A stretch of 64,000 bases of DNA from Cranoglanis bouderius (GCA_023630585.1 CM042540.1:17834574-17898573); one strand, 5' to 3'; positions 46,335 through 59,506 are shown, counted from the first letter of the stretch. The notes: generated by a model from the sequence alone, not told the origin. Translations and numbers: made by a program.

Positions 46335-47007
46335 TATTCACAATAGAACATAGAAAACATGTCAAATGTTTAAACTGAGGAAATGTACAATTGTAAGAAA
46401 AAAATAAGGTAATTTTGAATTTGATGGCAGCAACACATCTCAAAAAAGTTGAGACAGGGGCAACAAAAGGCTGGAAAAGTAAGTATTACTGAAAAAACAG
46501 CTGGAGGAACATTTTGCAACTAATTAGGCATGATTGGGCCATGATTGGGTATAAAAAGAGTATCTTAGTGAGTCTCTCAGAAGTAAAGATGGGCAGAGGT
46601 TCACCAATTTGCGAAAAAACTGTCTACAATTTGTGGAACAATTTCAGAATAATGTTGCTCAATGTATAATTGTGAAGACTTTGAATATCTCATCATCTAC
46701 AGTACATAATATCATCAAAAGATCCCAAGCATCTGGAGAAATCTCTGTGTGCAAGGGACAAGAGCAAAAATCAATATTGCTTGCCCGTGATCTTCGGGGA
46801 AGCAATCTTCACTACATTAAAAACAGGCATGATTCTGTAAGGGAAATCACTGCATGGGCTCAGAAACACCTCCAGAACTCATTGTCTGTGAACACAGTTC
46901 ACCGTGCCATCCACAAATGCTGGGTAAGGCTCTATCATGCAAAGAAGAAGCCATATGTGAACATGATCCAGAAACATCGCTGTCTTCTCTGGGCCAAAGC
47001 TCATTTA

Positions 47008-47195
47008 CATTTATGGCATTTGGCAGACGCCCTTATCCAGAGCAACTTACATTTATTTCATTTATACACCTGAGCAATTGAGGGTTAAGGGCCTTGCTCA
47101 AGGGCCCAACAGTGGCAGCTTGGCAGTGCTGGGATTTAAACTCACAACCTTCCAATCAGTAGCCCAACGTCTTATCCACTGAGCTACCTCTGCCC
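47008..47195 (-). mobile_element. tRNA-derived SINE with CATTTA target duplication
   Basis: Antisense copy: the tRNA-like head is at the right (GGGGCAGAGGTAGCTCAGTG on the minus strand) and the tail at the left. The perfect 6-bp duplication CATTTA lies at 47002-47007 and 47196-47201. It interrupts the transposase reading frame of the host Tc1. Confidence 0.88.
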
Positions 47196-48098
47196 CATTT
47201 AAAATGGACTGAGGCAAAGTGGAAAACTGTTCTGTGGTCAGACGAATCCTCTGGACTAAAGAGGAGGGGGATAATCTGGCTTGTTATCAGCACTCAGTTC
47301 AAAAGCCTGCATCTCTGATGGTATGGGGGTGCATTAGTGCCTATGGAATGGGCAGCTTGCACATCTGGAAAGAGAGCATCAATGCTGAAAAGGTATATAC
47401 AGATTTTAGAGCAACATATGCTTCCATCCAGATGACATCTTTTTCAGGGAAGGCCTTGCATATTTCAGCAAGACAATGCTAAACCACATACTGCATCTAT
47501 TACAACAACATGGCTTCGTAATAGAAGAGTCCGGGTGCTGAACTGGCCTGCCTGCAGTCCAGACCTTTCACCAATTGAAAACATTTGCCGCATATGAAAC
47601 AAAAAAGAAGACCCAGGACTGTTGAGCAGCTAAAATCCTGTATCAGACACGAATGGGACAACATTCCTCTCCCAAAACTCCAGCAACTGGTCTCCTCAGT
47701 TCCCAGACGTATACGGACTGTTGTTAAAAGAAGAGGGGATGGTACACAGTGGTAAACATGGCCCTGTCCCAACTTTTTTGAAACGTGTTGCTGACATCAA
47801 ATTCAAAATTACCTTTTTTTTTGTTGTTCTATTGTGAATAACATATGGGTTTATGAGATTTGCAAATAATTGCATTCTGTTTTTATTTACATTTTACATA
47901 GTATCCCAACTTTTTTGGAATTGGGGTTGTACATACAGTTTTAGAGAACCTTGTTAATGTCTGCAATATGGCACATGTTAACAAGAACAGCACAGAAAAG
48001 TGACAACAATGCAAATTGTTGAACATTTTAAATCAAGAGATACACAGTATCACTGTCAGCCACAAAGCTGCAACCCTTATTTAGATTTAGAATATCTA

Positions 48099-49482
48099 CA
48101 GTGGGGAAAAAAGTATTTGATCCCCTGCTGATTTTGTACGTTTGTCCACTGACAAAGAAATGATCAGTCTATAATTTTAATGGTAGGTGTATTTTAACAG
48201 TGAGAGACAGAATAACAACAAAAAAATCCAGAAAAACGCATTTCAAAAAAGTTATAAATTGATTTACATTTTAATGAGGGAAATAAGTATTTGACCCCTT
48301 CGACTTAGTACTTGGTGGCAAAACCCTTGTTGGCAATAACAGAGGTCAGATGTGTCATAGTTGGCCACCAGGTTTGCACACATCTCAGGAGGGATTTTGT
48401 CCCACTCCTCTTTACAGATCCTCTCCAAGTCATTAAGGTCATTTTCAATGCCCTGGCTGAGGGAAGGAGGTTCTCACCCAAGATTTGACAGTACATGGCC
48501 CCGTCCATCGTCCCTTTGATGCGGTGCAGTTGTCCTGTCCCCTTAGCAGAAAAACACCCCCAAAGCATAATGTTCCCACCTCCATGTTTGATGGTGGGGA
48601 TGGTGTTATGACTTTGGGTCATAGGCAGCATTCCTCCTCCTCCAAATGTGGCGAGTTGAGTTGATGCCAAAGTGATCTGACCACATCTGACCACAACTTT
48701 CACCCAGTTCTCCTCTGAATCATTCAACTTCAGATGGGCCTGTACATGTGCTTTCTTGAGCAGGGGGACCTTGCGGGCGCTGCAGGATTTCAGTCCTTCA
48801 CGGCATAGTGTGTTACCAATTGTTTTCTTGGTGACTATGGTCCCAGCTGCCTTGAGATCATTAACAAGATCCTCCCGTGTAGTTCTGGGCTGATTCCTCA
48901 CCATTCTAATGATCATTGAAACTCCACGAGGTGAGATCTTGCATGGAGCTCCAGACCGAGGGAGACTGACATTTTCTTCCATTTGCGAATAATCACACCA
49001 ACTGTTGTCACTTTCTCGCCAAGCTGCTTGGCGATGGTCTCGTAGCCCATTCCAGCCTTGTATAGGTCTACAATCTTGTCCCTGACATCCTTGGACAGCT
49101 CTTTGGTCTTGGCCATGGTGGAGAGTTTGGAATCTGATTGATTGACTGCTTCTGTGGACAGGTGTCTTTTTACAGGTAACAAACTGAGATTAGGAGCACT
49201 CCCTTTAAGAGAGTGCTCCTAATCTCAGCTCATTACCTGTGTAAAAGACACCTGGGAGCCAGAAATCTTGCTGATTGATAGGGGATCAAATACTTATTTC
49301 CCCTCATTAAAATGCAAATCAATTTATAACTTTTTTGAAATGCATTTTTCTGGATTTTTTTGTTGTTATTCTGTCTCTCGCTGTTAAAATACACCTACCA
49401 TTAAAATTATAGACTGATCATTTCTTGTCAGTGGGCAAACGTACAAAATCAGCAGGGGATCAAATACTTTTTTCCCCCACTG
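48099..49482 (-). mobile_element. Tc1-like transposon with ~205-bp inverted ends
   Basis: 1384 bases flanked by TA. Long inverted arms at both sides start CAGTGGGG and share AAGTATTTGATCCCCTGC. Minus-strand transposase: N-terminus at 48913-49182 (MAKTKELSKDVRDKIVDLYK, AKQLGEKVTTVGVIIRKWKK), then a frameshift. The catalytic half is at 48305-48982 (SMIIRMVRNQPRTTREDL, IPTIKHGGGNIMLWGCFSAK). The part with the second catalytic D and the E is deleted or garbled. A palindrome at about 49160-49254 surrounds the promoter side. Confidence 0.9.
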
Positions 49483-50850
49483 TACATCTTATTATGACTG
49501 GGATATAGCAGTGTATTTACTTCTTGAATTAACTTCTTGCAATACATAGAGTTTCTGATTTGTAGGATGTCTGTTGATTTTTTTTTCATTGTGTGTATGA
49601 CATGAAGTACAGTTATTATGAGAGCTGTGTATCAAGCAGAGTGGACCACCTGCCACTGGCAGCATTCCCCCTTACTTGCTATTACTTCTTACTAGCAGTG
49701 TGCAGCTGTGATTGTCATTTCCCAAGCCAATTAGGTCTTCCACAGCTTTCTGCAGTGCCCCTATGGACAAGGCTTCAGTGACCTGGTTGCTCTGGTAACT
49801 TTGGACAACTGTAGAGTAATGAAAATGTTTGTAACAGGTGTCCTACACTGCTGATGAGATTAGTATTACCATTTATCTCAAAATTCTAGGCTCATCTGAA
49901 AACAAAATTCAGCTTTTACCAGAGCATTGATGGGTATCATACCAGTACCTGTCTGATTGAATGCACTCTTGTCAATTTATGATGCACAGGAGAAACTAAG
50001 AAAGTGGTCTCTGATTATAACCTTGAGCGGACCAGCACATAGGTAAGGCAGCACGACATACATATTAAACATATTAACCATCTTATCATGAAGATGCTGA
50101 TATGATGATTCGAATTTGCTCATCGAATGTGTTTGTCTCATGCTAATATGTGTGGCAAATGGGATGCGAAATGTGAAAACAAAGCTTTGGGTAATATTCA
50201 TCCAAACAATTAAGAAATCATAGCATAACCATAGCTTTTCTGCTGTAATTTAGAAATTTTGCGAAAGGCATATAGAGCAGTATATTGAGCCACCATTCCA
50301 GATCTCCCACTATTAAGCTTAGACTGGCAGCATTGACTACTTTCAGGAGGTTGCTTTGACACAGGAACAGATACAACAGTATGTAGATGTATTGATTCAT
50401 CACTAAAACCCACTCCAAAATCATCTCGCTTCTCGCTTATCTATCTTTTGATTCCATATTTGATATTTTTCACTTTCAGGTACCAGTCCTGGCAAGTACC
50501 CTATCCTTATATTTCAGACTCTATCAGTTGTTGTGTTTAAGTGCTCACCAGATATCTCTCACTTCAGAAAATGACCGTGATATTTATTTATTTGTTTGTT
50601 TGTTTGTTTATTTTACAGCTCTATGTAATGGTAATTTGTTTGACCAAGTCATGTCTCTGGCTCATATCATAAGTAGCATAACACTATGCTAACACTTTGA
50701 GGGAAGCCATTTCTGACCCAGCACCAGCAACACTGAACTATTCTATCAGTCTTCATTCTTGCTGCCTTTATCAATATTTTATAAAACACAATGTTACCCA
50801 CTCTGTCTCCTGCAGTCTTCTATAAATAGTCTGTGCCAGTATGTGAATGC
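49483..50850. other. Intergenic, no recognised feature
   Basis: No gene or repeat identified apart from a short TTTG run at 50585-50610. Confidence 0.5.
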
Positions 50851-50893
50851 AGAAGAAGAAGAAGAAGAAGAAGAAGAAGAAGAAGAAGAAGAA
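50851..50893. repeat. (GAA)n microsatellite
   Basis: About 14 GAA units, close to the left end of the next element. Confidence 0.95.
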
Positions 50894-50921
50894 AATTTCT
50901 CCTTCTCTGTTGTTTTGAAAC

Positions 50922-51590
50922 TCTATGGCCAAAGGTTTGTGGACACCTGAAAATCACAGCCATATTGCAGAATAAAGTACTTTATATTTATAGTAAATAA
51001 CTGTAAAACATATTTACAGTAATATACTGTCAATTTTGCAAGTAAAGTACTTGTAAATATAATTATAGTATAAAATCAAACATAAACATGTAGATTTGCT
51101 CATTTGGCTGATGCAGGATACAACTGAGATGAAGGTTAAGGGTCTTGCTCAAGGATCCAACCATGGCAGTAGAGGGATTTGAACACACAACCTCATACTC
51201 TTTAACTCAGAATCTCAACCACTGAGCCAAAATTTACTGTAAATTTACAGCAATTTTTTACAGTGTGTTTTTTGAACATCCCATTCCAGATTTAGTTCCC
51301 CTTTGCTGTTATAATAACTTCCACTCTTCTGGGAAGGGCTCTGTGCAGGTCACTCGAGTTCTTTCCCTCCAACCTTGGCAAACCATGTCTTCATGGACTT
51401 CACTTGCACAGGGGCTTTGTCATGTTGTAATATGTTTGTCTGAATTAGTTCAAGTGAATGGAAATTGTAATGCCACTGCATACAAAGACATCCTATTTGA
51501 TTGGGTGCTTCCAAGTTTGTGGCAACAGTTTGAGGAAGACCTACATATGGGTGTGATGGTCAGGTGTCCACAAACCTTTGGCCATATAAT
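50922..51590. mobile_element. TIR element of the TATGGCCAAAGG family, copy 1
   Basis: Inverted ends CTATGGCCAAAGGTTTGTGG and CCACAAACCTTTGGCCATAT. The interior has no transposase and is interrupted at about 51098-51232 by an antisense SINE-like piece (GGTTAAGGGTCTTGCTCAAG). A non-autonomous DNA transposon common in fish; the superfamily is not certain. Confidence 0.8.
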
Positions 51591-51654
51591 GTGTTTTTGT
51601 GAACTGTTCCTCCACATTTTTAGGCTCATGTGGGTCTGAGCACAACAGAAACAG

Positions 51655-51935
51655 GCAGAGGGGTGGTGGTAGCTCAGTGGTTAAGAAGTTGGGCTACTGA
51701 TCGGAAGGTCGTGAGTTTAAATCCCAGCACCACCAAGCTGCCACTGTTGGGCACTTGAGCAAGGCCCTTAACCCTCAACTGCTCCCTGGGCGCTGCAGCA
51801 AAAATGGCTGCCCACTGCTCCGGGTGTATTCACGGTTTGTAGTGTGTGTGCACTAACTTGGATGGGTTAAATGCAGAGGACAAATTCCAAGTATGGGTTA
51901 CCATACATTGGCCTTCACATGTCACTTTCAGAAGA
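51655..51935 (+). mobile_element. tRNA-derived SINE
   Basis: The head has a pol III A-box-like TAGCTCAGTGG at 51670 and a degenerate B box GAGTTTAAATCCC near 51713. Then comes the conserved body (CACCAAGCTGCCACTGTTGG, GAGCAAGGCCCTTAACC) and a 3' part ending CACATGTCACTTTCAG. Likely the full-length relative of the fragments at 46217 and 47008. Confidence 0.8.
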
Positions 51936-52200
51936 AAAGGTAGACCAAAACTTTACAAGAACACATTGTGGTCCGCGGTATATACCAATCGATGGGATAC
52001 TGGTCCATCACAGGGCACCACTCACACCTACAACCACATACATGAAAGTTTTTGGGAGATGGGAAGAAACCGGAGACCTGGATGAAACCCATGCAGACAC
52101 TGGGAGAACATGCAAAACTCTGTACAAACAGTAACCTCAGCTCAGGATTGAATCTGGCACTCTGGAGCTGTGAGTCAACACTACTTGTTGTGCCACCCTG
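51936..52200 (-). mobile_element. Second SINE-type remnant (antisense)
   Basis: ACTGGTCCATCACAGGGCAC, GGAAGAAACCGGAGACC and TGCCACCCTGCTGCC are antisense pieces of another teleost tRNA-SINE family, the same type as 62247-62553. Confidence 0.65.
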
Positions 52201-54047
52201 CTGCCAAATCGTTGTCTAACTTACTAATATAGAGAACATGGTGTGCAGTCAAAGACATCAAAAAAGTGACAAGAGAATGAAGGAAAAAGATGTTACAACT
52301 GTGCACACTTCAGCAGCATTTGTTCACCAAACAATGCAGATTCTGGCAAGGAAGCAGAGTAGAAGAAGCCATTTTGCAGGGCTTCTGCTACATACACTTT
52401 CCTCGGTGAGTCATATTTATTGACTCACCAGGTCACAACTGCTTTCAGCTGTAGACAAGCAAAGAAAATGCTAGTCCTCTCACAAATGACATATGCTGCT
52501 CCAGTGAGTAATTTTTTTGCTCACAGATTGAAGCATTGTTTTTTGAAGTGACCCACTGCACCACAATACAAACACCTTCCTATTGCATGCTCTTCCCCTC
52601 TATATACAACAGGTGATATTTTCCCAGCTGCAAGGGCGCCTGCTTGTGTAAGGCTGGAGCATGATGAGTGGCAATGTAGACCTTTTGTTGGAGGTCATGG
52701 AAAAGGCTTTCCCATGTCACAGTCATCGAAACTTTTATAGGGATCACATGGTTCAATGGCACTACACCACCCTAGAAGCAGGTTAGCAACTAAGGAAGGG
52801 AAGGAAAAAGTATTGGAACAAAGCAGGACTTTTTTGCATTGGTAAGGTCCAACTTTTTCCTCATCAGTCCTTACTATGTGTGTAAGGCAACAATGCAGAC
52901 ACAAGATATTCATGTAACAACTCTCTCTGAGAAAAACCTCTTTTTTGTTAAATTTGATCGCCCAGATATTTGGCCTTTAATGAAACTTTTATAAATGGAC
53001 ATTCTGATACCTGCCACATTACAATGTGCCAGCATCCTGTTTGGAGATGAAAAGATCAGAGATCTCATTTTAACAGATATGTTTGCCAAGATTGCTGATT
53101 AAGGCTATTCAGCATTATTGATGAGTGGATGTCTGGGATTTGCTGGCTAGCACAAAATAAAGGTTAATATTGTAACTCTGATTAATGAGCTTATCTAATG
53201 CAGCCAAGCTTAATGAACCTACTCAACTGCATGGCAATGCACTTTTCTGTAACTCTATACTGTAAAGTCCACAAATAAGCATATATTAATATATTACTGA
53301 AGATGAATGAATAAAAATGTTTAATTAATACATGCAATAATCCTCAGCACACCAAGAAATAAAGTGTATATGTTAACAGCCAACTTAGTTATACATCATT
53401 TGATATGGTTGAGAATCAGTTGAGAGGCTGGTTTATGACAGTCTATAGATGGTTTATAAATGGTCTAAAACAGACTATCCAAATGAATTGTTACTGATTA
53501 TTCTATACAACTGGAAAATATAAAGAGTAATTAGCAATGTGGTGGATTACTATCTAGGAATAGGTTTAGGAAGAAATCTATGTAAGGAATAAATTTGTGC
53601 AAGATAAGCTACATTGCAGTTTTCCAATTTTGAAATCCAAACACAGAATTAAGCAGTTGTAATCTTTGGGCCACTGTAGTTGAACACATCTTCTTCCCCA
53701 CTCTCTGTATTCCCAGCATACCTCTGAGAACAGCCCAGTCGATTAGATTTAGAGAGTTCCTTGACGCATTTGCTGTAGCAGTGTATTTGAGTGGCAGCGT
53801 TCGTTGCAGCCTGGTTCATGTGCCCCAATCCCCCTGCTCAGCAAAGCGTCCAGAGAAATTCCTATTTTTATGTGTGTAAAAAGAATAGTGTCTTTTGAGT
53901 GTTATTCTGCTTTTAAAAAATGCCTTTTGATTAACTCAGTCCTTGTATTCACAGTTTTTTAGTAAGAAGGCTTTATATATGGTATGGTCAAATTATTAAT
54001 CCAGCCCTTTATGTGGTTTAAAATCACATCTGGCTTGGAGGTTTAAG
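52201..54047. other. Intergenic, no recognised feature
   Basis: No coding signal or complete repeat seen. Confidence 0.5.

Positions 54048-54089
<42 letters not shown>
54048..54089. repeat. Poly(A) run
   Basis: 42 consecutive A residues, just left of where similarity to the pitpnm3 intron begins. Confidence 0.95.
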
Positions 54090-54091
<2 letters not shown>

Positions 54092-54967
54092 AAAAAAGAG
54101 TGAGAGGTTGCAAGGATTTACATTAATTCAGGGAGAGCTCCTTTATCAAGTGATCTGGGATTATGGATATGTGGAATATCAAATTATTATTTTATAGTAA
54201 CTACATATATGATCATTGACACATATGTGTTTTATTATGATGCACTTTTGTATGTGGGATTATACATTAACTGTATAAATCTCTCTTTCTTTACTTTATT
54301 TATCTCTTTCTTTACTTCACTCACAAATGCGCCTCGTTCTACAAACATATGCAAAAAGGTTCCCTTTCTGGCTCTATGAGATTAGGAGATGCTAAAAGAA
54401 AGACTGTCAAAACCCAGCATGCCAGCCACACTTTTGCCAGACACACACTGTGACTGTGTGTACATATTCCATGCTGTTTCCACTTGAGCAGCCACAGAGA
54501 AAGTAGCTATTTCTCTAAAACCTGTATTTTTAATGTAATTACAGTTCACTCCTTTTGTCTTCCTGTGTCCCCTTTTCTTCCTCAGGATCCTCCAAGCACC
54601 TGCAGCTCCTTATATAGTTTTGAAAGAATTGACTGGTTAACAACCCGAAGGCTAAGTGTTTCAAAAACTGCCTCTGAGGCAGCTTAATATAGCACTATTC
54701 AAGAGCTGAAACTTGTGTTTCTGTGTCTCATCAAAAGAATATTTTACTACCAGTTAGATAGCCACAAAGTTATCAACTTGAGCTAAGTAGCTTTCTGAAC
54801 AGTTTTCTACTTTAACTTTACTAATATAATTTTTTCAATAAAACACTATTTTATAGTGCTTAAACCTGTTGTACTCAATAATACAAGAAAACACTGACTT
54901 TCTGTGATTTTGGCATAACTCCATTTACCATAGATGAAAGATGTCAAAATATTTGTTCTTGAGATAC

Positions 54968-55937
54968 ACTATATGGCCAAAGGTATGTGGACACCTAACC
55001 ATCAAACCCATATTGTTATGGATCTGGAAGGAGGGAAGCAGGATGCACTCCCATGGGAAAGTTATCAGTTTATTAGGAACATTCAAAATAAAAAGAACAT
55101 TCACAAGAAATGGGACAGTCTAACAAAAATCCAAAAATAAACAAGACAATATTCCCAAAAAACGATAGGGCAGTATTCCAAACAGGCTAGTTAATAATCC
55201 AAACACTTACAGGGCAAAAATCCAGGAAGTTATGAGACAATAATCCAATGTCGAGGAAAAGGGAGGAAAAACAAAGACATGGAGGAATATTCCGAGAAGT
55301 CACAAGGCATTAATCCAAAAACCAGGGAACGCCTGGTAAACAAAAACATAGGAAGATCTACGATTCTTTATCTTTGTCACTACTTATCAATATCATCATT
55401 ACTTTCAGTTATTCTTAAACAATACTCCACGACGAAGTGGACACAAACCGGGGCTTAAGTAACATGGTTAATCCAAAGCAAACCTGGAATGCGCTCAGTG
55501 GAATGCGGAAGTGCGCTGCTCCACTAGCGGCGCAGCGAGAGGGAGATGCTAACACGTGCTTGTTACATTCCATTCGAAAGTTGGTTCCCCCTTTGCCTCT
55601 AAAACAGCCTCAACACTTTTGACAAGGCTTCCACTAGATTTTGGAATGTGGCTGTTTGAATGTCTGCTTATTCAGCCACATGAGCATTAGCGAGGTTAGG
55701 CACTGATGTAAGGTGAGAAGGCTTGGTGCTCAGTTGACATCCCAAAGGTGTTCAGTGGGGTTGAGGAACACTTTTGGGCTAGGTCCCTTAATTCCAGTGA
55801 AGGGAAATTTTAAAGATACAGTTTACAAAGACATTCTAGACAATTATGTACTTTCAACTTTTTAGCATCAGTTTGGGGAAGGTCCACATATGGGTGCCAT
55901 GGTCAGGTGTCTACATAGTTTTGACCATGTACTATAT
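54968..55937. mobile_element. TIR element of the TATGGCCAAAGG family, copy 2
   Basis: Ends CACTATATGGCCAAAGGTAT and AGTTTTGACCATGTACTATA. Interrupted by the LTR-like element at 55014-55554. No transposase. Confidence 0.75.
55014..55554. mobile_element. LTR-like insertion (possible solo LTR)
   Basis: 541 bases starting TGTTATGG and ending GCTAACA, thus with TG..CA and TGTTA/TAACA ends. It lies inside the TIR element whose two halves resume on each side. I see no clean target duplication. A terminal fragment of the same family is at 1-82. Confidence 0.5.
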
Positions 55938-56953
55938 TAGTATGTTTCACAAATTTCTGTGCAAACGAAGTTTGTGTGGAGGTTTCTGTGGACCTGTTCA
56001 ACTGTTTATGGTATTTGCAATATACATTATCTACATTTAACTGAGGTCTAAAAAACAGATTACAGTTTGTAATAATAATCTTATTTCAATCTAAATAAAA
56101 CACATTAAGCACCTAAATTGTAATAGAGGTACAAGAATAAGCAAACTGAGGTCAATCCCAATGTAAAAGTGTTGGTGGACACATTATATTAACCATTAAA
56201 TGTAAACTTTCTGAAGCTGCTAACAGTGGGTTCTTAGCATGTGTGCATGTTCTGTGCATATGACTATGTATCAAGATACCAACAGCATTTGTAACTGGTT
56301 CTGTGAGGAAACAACATTAATGCAAATCTTTCAAAAGATTTAAAAAGGATTGAGAATTTTGATCTGGTGTGGGATGTGCATAGGGACAGAAAATGGGTAA
56401 AATGTTGAAATTATTAACTAAACTCTGTCTCAAAGCCTATTGTTGTTAAGGTAACATTGAAAATAAAACCTCTCATGTGCAAATTTAATATTCAAATTTA
56501 TATGCAACATGCATGTAAGTGGAAATCTTCAACTCTACAATCCGTTGAAGATTTCCATATACATACATTTGTAGTCATCCACTACCACAACATGTTGTCT
56601 GATCTCAGAAATTAATTAATTTAGACAATTTTTTGCATGTAAATGTAACCATCAAAAAGGCTAGATATATGGATTACAGCATGAACTTGGAAACCATGGT
56701 TAACTGATTAGTAGTGTAGATGCATTCTTTCTGTACTCTTTTTGCGAACATTTCTAGCCCTACTTTTGTTAAATAACAGGATTGAAGGGACTCTGAGCTT
56801 ATGTCCTGCCTGTCAGATAGAGCTCTAGCAGGCTGCATTCAACTGTGTTTTGGGAAATCTGTATTCATGTCTGCAAACAGAACCTCTCAAGGTCTGATAC
56901 TCCTCTAAGTAGACCATGCATGAGTAGATACAGTGTCTTTATGCCATACTGTA

Positions 56954-58227
56954 CAGTTGCAATCAAAATTATTCAACCCCCATTGCAAATCAGGTTTACT
57001 GTCAAAATTTACAGACTTTCAGCTGTTTGCAATGAACAAATCAATCAAAAGCCATTGAAATAGTTCAACACAACGAATGCTTCAAGTAGTATCCCCAAAT
57101 TCAACTGAAAAGGCAACTTATAAGGACTTCTCCAGTTTCAAAATTATTCAACCACCTGAATAGAATCCCTCACAACAGCACAAATATGAAAATACATGAA
57201 ATACCTGGACAGGGCAGAAAAAGGAAGCTATCAATGACTGCAACCAGATTTCTGAGAAGGCAGGTTGTGGAAAACCCTCAAGTGACTGCAAAAGACCTGC
57301 AGCAAGACTTGGTGGCAACAGAAACTGAGGTTTCAGTGAGCACAGTATGGCGTGTACTAAACGCAGAAGGTTTCCATGCCAGAACTCCAAGACGTACACC
57401 TCTACTAATCCAAAAGCACAAGAAAGTTGGCTCCAATATTCTCAAAATGATATAAATAAGCCACAAAAGTTTTGGGATTCTGTTCTGTGGAGCAATGAAA
57501 CAAAACGAACTTTTCGGCATGATGGATCAGCGGTATGTCTGCAGAAAGAAGAATGGAGAAAGAACACTCTGTCCACAGTCAAGCATGGTGGTGGCTCGAT
57601 GATGCTCTGGGGCTGCTTTGCATCCTCTGGCACTGGAAACCCGCAGCATGTGGAAGGCAAGATGGATTCACTGAAGTATCAGGAAATCCTAGGAGAAAAT
57701 GATATGCCGTCTGTGAAGAAGCTAAATCTTGGGCATCATTGGACCTTCCAACAGGACAATGATCTCAAAAATACCTCAAATTCCACCAAGGCTTGGTTGC
57801 AGAAGAAGTCCTGGAAGATTCTACAGGGCCATCACAGTCACCTGCCTTGGGATTTGAAGAAGGTGGTTACAGCATGCAAACCCAAGAATATTACTGAACT
57901 GGAGGCCATTGCTCATGAGGAATGGGCTAAGATTCCTCAGGAATGCTGCCAGAAGCTGGTGTCTGGCTATGCATCTTGTTTGCAGCAGGTCATAAAGCAA
58001 AAATACTAAAGACGCTTGCCATGAATGGGTTGAACAATTTTGAAACTGGAGAAGTCATTATAAGTTGCATTTTCAGTTGAATTTGGGGAAACCACTTGAA
58101 GCATTCGTTGTGTTGAACTATTTCAATTGCTTTTGCTTGATTTGTTCATTGCAAACAGCTGAAAGTCTGTAAATCTTGACAATAAACCTAATTTGCAGTG
58201 GGGGTTGAATAATTTTGATTGCAACTG
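56954..58227 (+). mobile_element. Tc1-like transposon with lost catalytic residues
   Basis: 1274 bases flanked by TA; inverted ends share CAGTTGCAATCAAAATTATT. The sense frame at 57186-57455 has RKRKLSMTATRFLRRQVVEN and STVWRVLNAEGFHARTPRRT; after a frameshift, 57347-58009 runs to a natural stop. The first catalytic D reads N (LWSNETKRTF). The second is kept (TFQQDNDLKNTS). The SPDLNPIENLW block with the E is deleted (ILQGHHSHLPWDLKK). It sits inside the decayed pitpnm3 duplicate. Confidence 0.92.
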
Positions 58228-59373
58228 TATCTGACACGTCATTTTGTTCTTATAAGCTCTGAGGTTTGTTTACTGAGTTGAGTTATTTATTGAACAGAAA
58301 CAATCTGTTTTTCTCTTTTCTCACTTCTCTCTCCTGTGTTATAAGAGAGGACAGCTGGTCCTGTCTCCCTTACAGCTGGCTAGCAGTGTTCCTCTGCCAC
58401 AATCTGTCTGTCTTTCCTTTTCTCTCCCCTGTCCTCTCTTCTTCTTTTTATGTCTGTTAATATATTACCTTGTTTCACAGATAGTGTCTAAAGACATGCA
58501 CAAAACAATTTTTTTATTATTTAATTTTGCCCACTGTATTTTCCTTTTGCATTTATTGGTGTTGGATATTAGACCCTGGTGATTCCTCATCACACACCTG
58601 CAAGATGCTTCAGTGCATTTGTATTCTGCTGCTGACTTCAGTATCTGTAATAACGTGAGAAATTAGATAGGCCAGAATAATAGGTCACGCTCAGACAGCA
58701 GAGAGATTTCCCCAGCAAAATCAACACAACGAGGAAAATGTTTTGCAGATTTAAGCCATAGAGTGGCTCTACAGATTCAACTAGATCAAGTCTGCTCAAG
58801 CTCTTTCCCACTGTTCAGACATAACACTGGTGAACAGAACAGAAGAAAGGTATACTTTGGGCATATGAAGTCACTCAAATTAGTAGTTGAATGGGTCAGT
58901 GCTCACAAGAACACGCAAGCTGTGCCTCAACCTGTTATGTAGCCTTGCCTAATGTTATGTTTTCACACAGGTACCTGGTATAAGGAGAATGGTTTAGGAG
59001 GGCAGAGTGCTTGACTTATATTTGGAAGCATTTAGCCACTGACACAGCAAGATACCACAATCGTATTGGGAATAAGTGGAAGGCAATCTTGGTCTAACAA
59101 TATCCTAAGTGGTAATAAAGCCTTAAACCATTGCATCTTGAGCCTTATAGCTAATGCATTCTCTTTCTGAGTCAGCCACTGATTAAAGGCTTCAGTAACA
59201 CAGCATCCCTACAACCCAGATGAGTAAGCAGATGAATAAGTGGCTACACAGAAAAGCAGTTCATTTGAATGATTCATTTAATTGCTATAGACCCTGTGCT
59301 ATAAGGCACAACTATCATATATACAATCATTTTGGGATTAATGATAAGTTGTGTGCATGTGTGTGCATTTCAG

Positions 59374-59506
59374 TTTCTGTTATCTGGACTATGCACTGTA
59401 TTGTGCTGTACTCATGAATTGACTGCATCCCCCCTGTGGCTCTCCTTTATCAATTTCATGCCTCCTGCTGGGAATCTAGTAGCATGTGGCATTTCTGCTC
59501 AGTCAG
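59374..59506 (+). pseudogene. Ruined copy of pitpnm3 exon 8415-8563
   Basis: The acceptor is kept (GTGCATTTCAG). The sequence follows the parent (CTGGACTATGCACTGTATTG, GAATTGACTGCATCCCCC) with about 16 bases lost, including the part encoding WGSKR, and several frameshifts. The donor is destroyed: CAG/ATAAC instead of CAG/GTAAT. Confidence 0.88.

Larger units (their letters stand above)
46127..47929 (+). mobile_element. Tc1-like transposon interrupted by two SINE fragments
   Basis: 1803 bases flanked by TA, a sister of 13797-15383 in opposite orientation. The sense transposase begins near 46609 with the HTH (IIVKTLNISSSTVHNIIKRS) and continues through REITAWAQKHLQNSLSVNTV to about 46999. There a SINE is inserted (47008-47195). 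The catalytic part resumes with KWKTVLWSDES-like and LMVWGCISAYGMGSLHIWK (47219-47482). Then come IFQQDNAKPHT-like and SPDLSPIENI-like remnants in shifted frames. A second SINE piece sits at 46217-46334. Inactive. Confidence 0.9.

Noticed and set aside
51655..51725. A tRNA gene
   Set aside because: The A and B boxes are the head of a tRNA-derived SINE; the segment does not fold as a mature tRNA and the B box is degenerate.
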